Part shown: piece by piece, positions 4,367 through 5,092 of the stretch
Layout of the letters: every line of letters starts with the position of its first letter
Numbering within the stretch: the first letter of the stretch is position 1
Origin: Sphingobacteriaceae bacterium
GTDB lineage: Bacteria; Bacteroidota; Bacteroidia; B-17B0; Aurantibacillaceae
Assembly: GCA_025360355.1 (NCBI GenBank)
Contig: JANYCL010000034.1
Span: forward strand, 1-5,092
Direction of reading: 5' to 3'
Length of the DNA stretch: 5,092 nucleotides
The notes under the pieces: model-generated
Told to the model about the DNA's origin: nothing
What the model saw: only the letters and a program-made list of their open reading frames with translations
Databases searched by the model: none
Position numbers and translations under genes: made by a program

Positions 4367-5092
4367 TACTCTCCTAGTTCTAAAGATTGAATTGGTCCAA
4401 TAGCATTACCTGCTATGCCACGAACCGCCTGATACATGTGAGTTGTATTTAAGAGAACTTTTTGGATCTGTTTTTCTCTTTTTTTCCAAATGCCTTCCAT
4501 GGCACGTCTTTCACTATCCAAGTCGCTTTGCATTGATGTAAATCCGTCAACAATGGCTTCAACCTGCATTTTAAATTCTGTTCCGGTAAGGAAATTATAT
4601 AACATCGCCATTTTTTCTCCCTTATTTTCCTGACTGGAAGCAATGCTATCCATAGATATTATTGTTTCTCTCAATACAAAACAAAGTCCTTTAAATTCTT
4701 CAAATGAACAGATCCAAATTCCTTCACGCTGACCCATTCTTTCCATATCCTTAGGAAAAGCTTCTGTTACTAACACACCAAGAGTCGCACCTTTCTCCCT
4801 CATGTCTGCTTTAAACTTTTCTATCCACCCTTGTTGAAAATCTTTAGTTCTTTTACTCTCATAATAGATTGAACCACATTTTTGTTTTGTTCTTGTATTT
4901 ACGACCTGAATGCAATCTGCACCACGTGCACCTTTTTTTATTTCTTCAATAGAATCTAAAGGAAATTGCGTTTGCAGCCAATTTTCAATTTCAAGTTCAA
5001 GCATTTCTCCTTGTCGTTGAGTCAAGCCTTGTTCTGCTTTTCTCTTCATTTCATCAACAAGTTTTTTCTGATCATCCAACTGTTTTTCCAGT
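4366..5092 (-). CDS. DUF2130 (COG4487-like) protein, C-terminal part with coiled-coil N-terminus outside window
   Basis: This is the C-terminal region of a DUF2130 protein. The frame stays open to the window edge (LEKQ precedes the TTG at 5079), so the true start lies beyond base 5092; family members normally carry a long N-terminal coiled coil, and the visible start, rich in Lys, Glu and Gln, is its end. Numbering from 5079: a helix with Glu28/Glu30 (GEMLELEIENWLQ), GARGADCIQVV with Asp55, YYESKRTKDF with Glu74-Ser75-Lys76, GWIEKFKADMREKGATLGVLV (split at 84-94 and 95-104), EGIWICSFEEF (119-129), and the family's C-terminal helices LYNFLTGTEFKMQVEAIV (160-177) and RRAMEGIWKKREKQI (191-205). 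No function is established for the family. The D...ExK arrangement resembles a PD-(D/E)XK nuclease core. It is translationally coupled to the DUF5808 gene. Confidence 0.88.
   Translation of the reverse strand, partial: LEKQLDDQKKLVDEMKRKAEQGLTQRQGEMLELEIENWLQTQFPLDSIEEIKKGARGADCIQVVNTRTKQKCGSIYYESKRTKDFQQGWIEKFKADMREKGATLGVLVTEAFPKDMERMGQREGIWICSFEEFKGLCFVLRETIISMDSIASSQENKGEKMAMLYNFLTGTEFKMQVEAIVDGFTSMQSDLDSERRAMEGIWKKREKQIQKVLLNTTHMYQAVRGIAGNAIGPIQSLELGE
4371..4375 (-). promoter_or_regulatory. Possible Shine-Dalgarno sequence for the DUF5808 gene
   Basis: The minus strand reads AGGAG, 4 nt before the ATG at 4366-4364, inside the last codons (Leu-Gly-Glu) of the DUF2130 gene. It is the only clear SD-like match at a start codon in this window. 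In Bacteroidota such sequences contribute little on average, and this one also encodes protein, so it may be fortuitous. Confidence 0.35.

Noticed and set aside
4449..4643. Minus-strand open frame of 64 codons in another frame of the DUF2130 gene
   Set aside because: Same-strand out-of-frame shadow inside the conserved C-terminal helices of the DUF2130 domain.
5077..5079. TTG as start codon of the DUF2130 gene
   Set aside because: The frame continues open to the window edge (Leu-Glu-Lys-Gln precedes it) and family members have a longer coiled-coil N-terminus, so the gene is cut by the window rather than starting here.
1..5092. CRISPR array, tRNA/rRNA, riboswitch, insertion sequence or attachment site
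   Set aside because: No spaced direct repeats, cloverleaf or rRNA-like sequence, transposase gene or terminal inverted repeats were seen by eye on either strand.

Overview
The window reads as a piece of a Bacteroidota (Bacteroidetes) chromosome. The evidence is clear A+T richness, genes mostly without Shine-Dalgarno sequences, short intergenic spaces, and protein families typical of that phylum: a HisKA_2 kinase preceded by a HAMP-like module, a DUF7793-like small protein, and DUF2130 and DUF5808 proteins. No species can be named from the sequence. There are no RNA genes, CRISPR arrays, insertion sequences or phage genes, and nearly all of the DNA is coding.

Layout. (1) Positions 1-1121, minus strand: the N-terminal 373 codons of a PaaZ-type aldehyde dehydrogenase of the phenylacetyl-CoA pathway; its C-terminal part lies outside the window. 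(2) Positions 1215-3114, minus strand: a three-gene signalling operon, transcribed in the order STAS/SpoIIAA-like small protein (DUF7793-like), soluble HisKA_2 histidine kinase (TTG start, 1-nt gap), OmpR-family response regulator (0-nt gap, stop and start fused as TAAATG). (3) Positions 3115-3192: a 78-bp divergent intergenic region. (4) Positions 3193-4164, plus strand: two GNAT acetyltransferases, the first like PaiA (spermidine/spermine acetyltransferase), also joined as TAAATG. (5) Positions 4169-5092, minus strand: the C-terminal part of a coiled-coil DUF2130 protein, whose start is outside the window, overlapping by one base (TAATG) a 65-residue DUF5808 protein with a C-terminal membrane segment. 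This pair converges on the acetyltransferase pair with only 4 bp between stop codons.

Working together. The STAS-like protein, kinase and regulator very probably form one cytoplasmic two-component pathway: none of the three has a membrane segment or signal peptide, so the input should be intracellular or come through the STAS-like partner. The regulator ends in a winged helix, so the output is transcription. No target is proven. A 16-nt sequence (14/16 identical) upstream of both paaZ and the signalling operon is a candidate promoter or operator. The two acetyltransferases may form a detoxification or polyamine-modification unit. The DUF2130/DUF5808 pair is of unknown function, but the DUF2130 domain shows a D...ExK pattern compatible with a PD-(D/E)XK nuclease-like fold.

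Overall this is mostly ordinary housekeeping and accessory chromosome. The two observations most worth pursuing are the compact soluble STAS-like/HisKA_2/OmpR module and the nuclease-like reading of the DUF2130 protein with its DUF5808 partner. I do not see convincing evidence of a large undescribed system.
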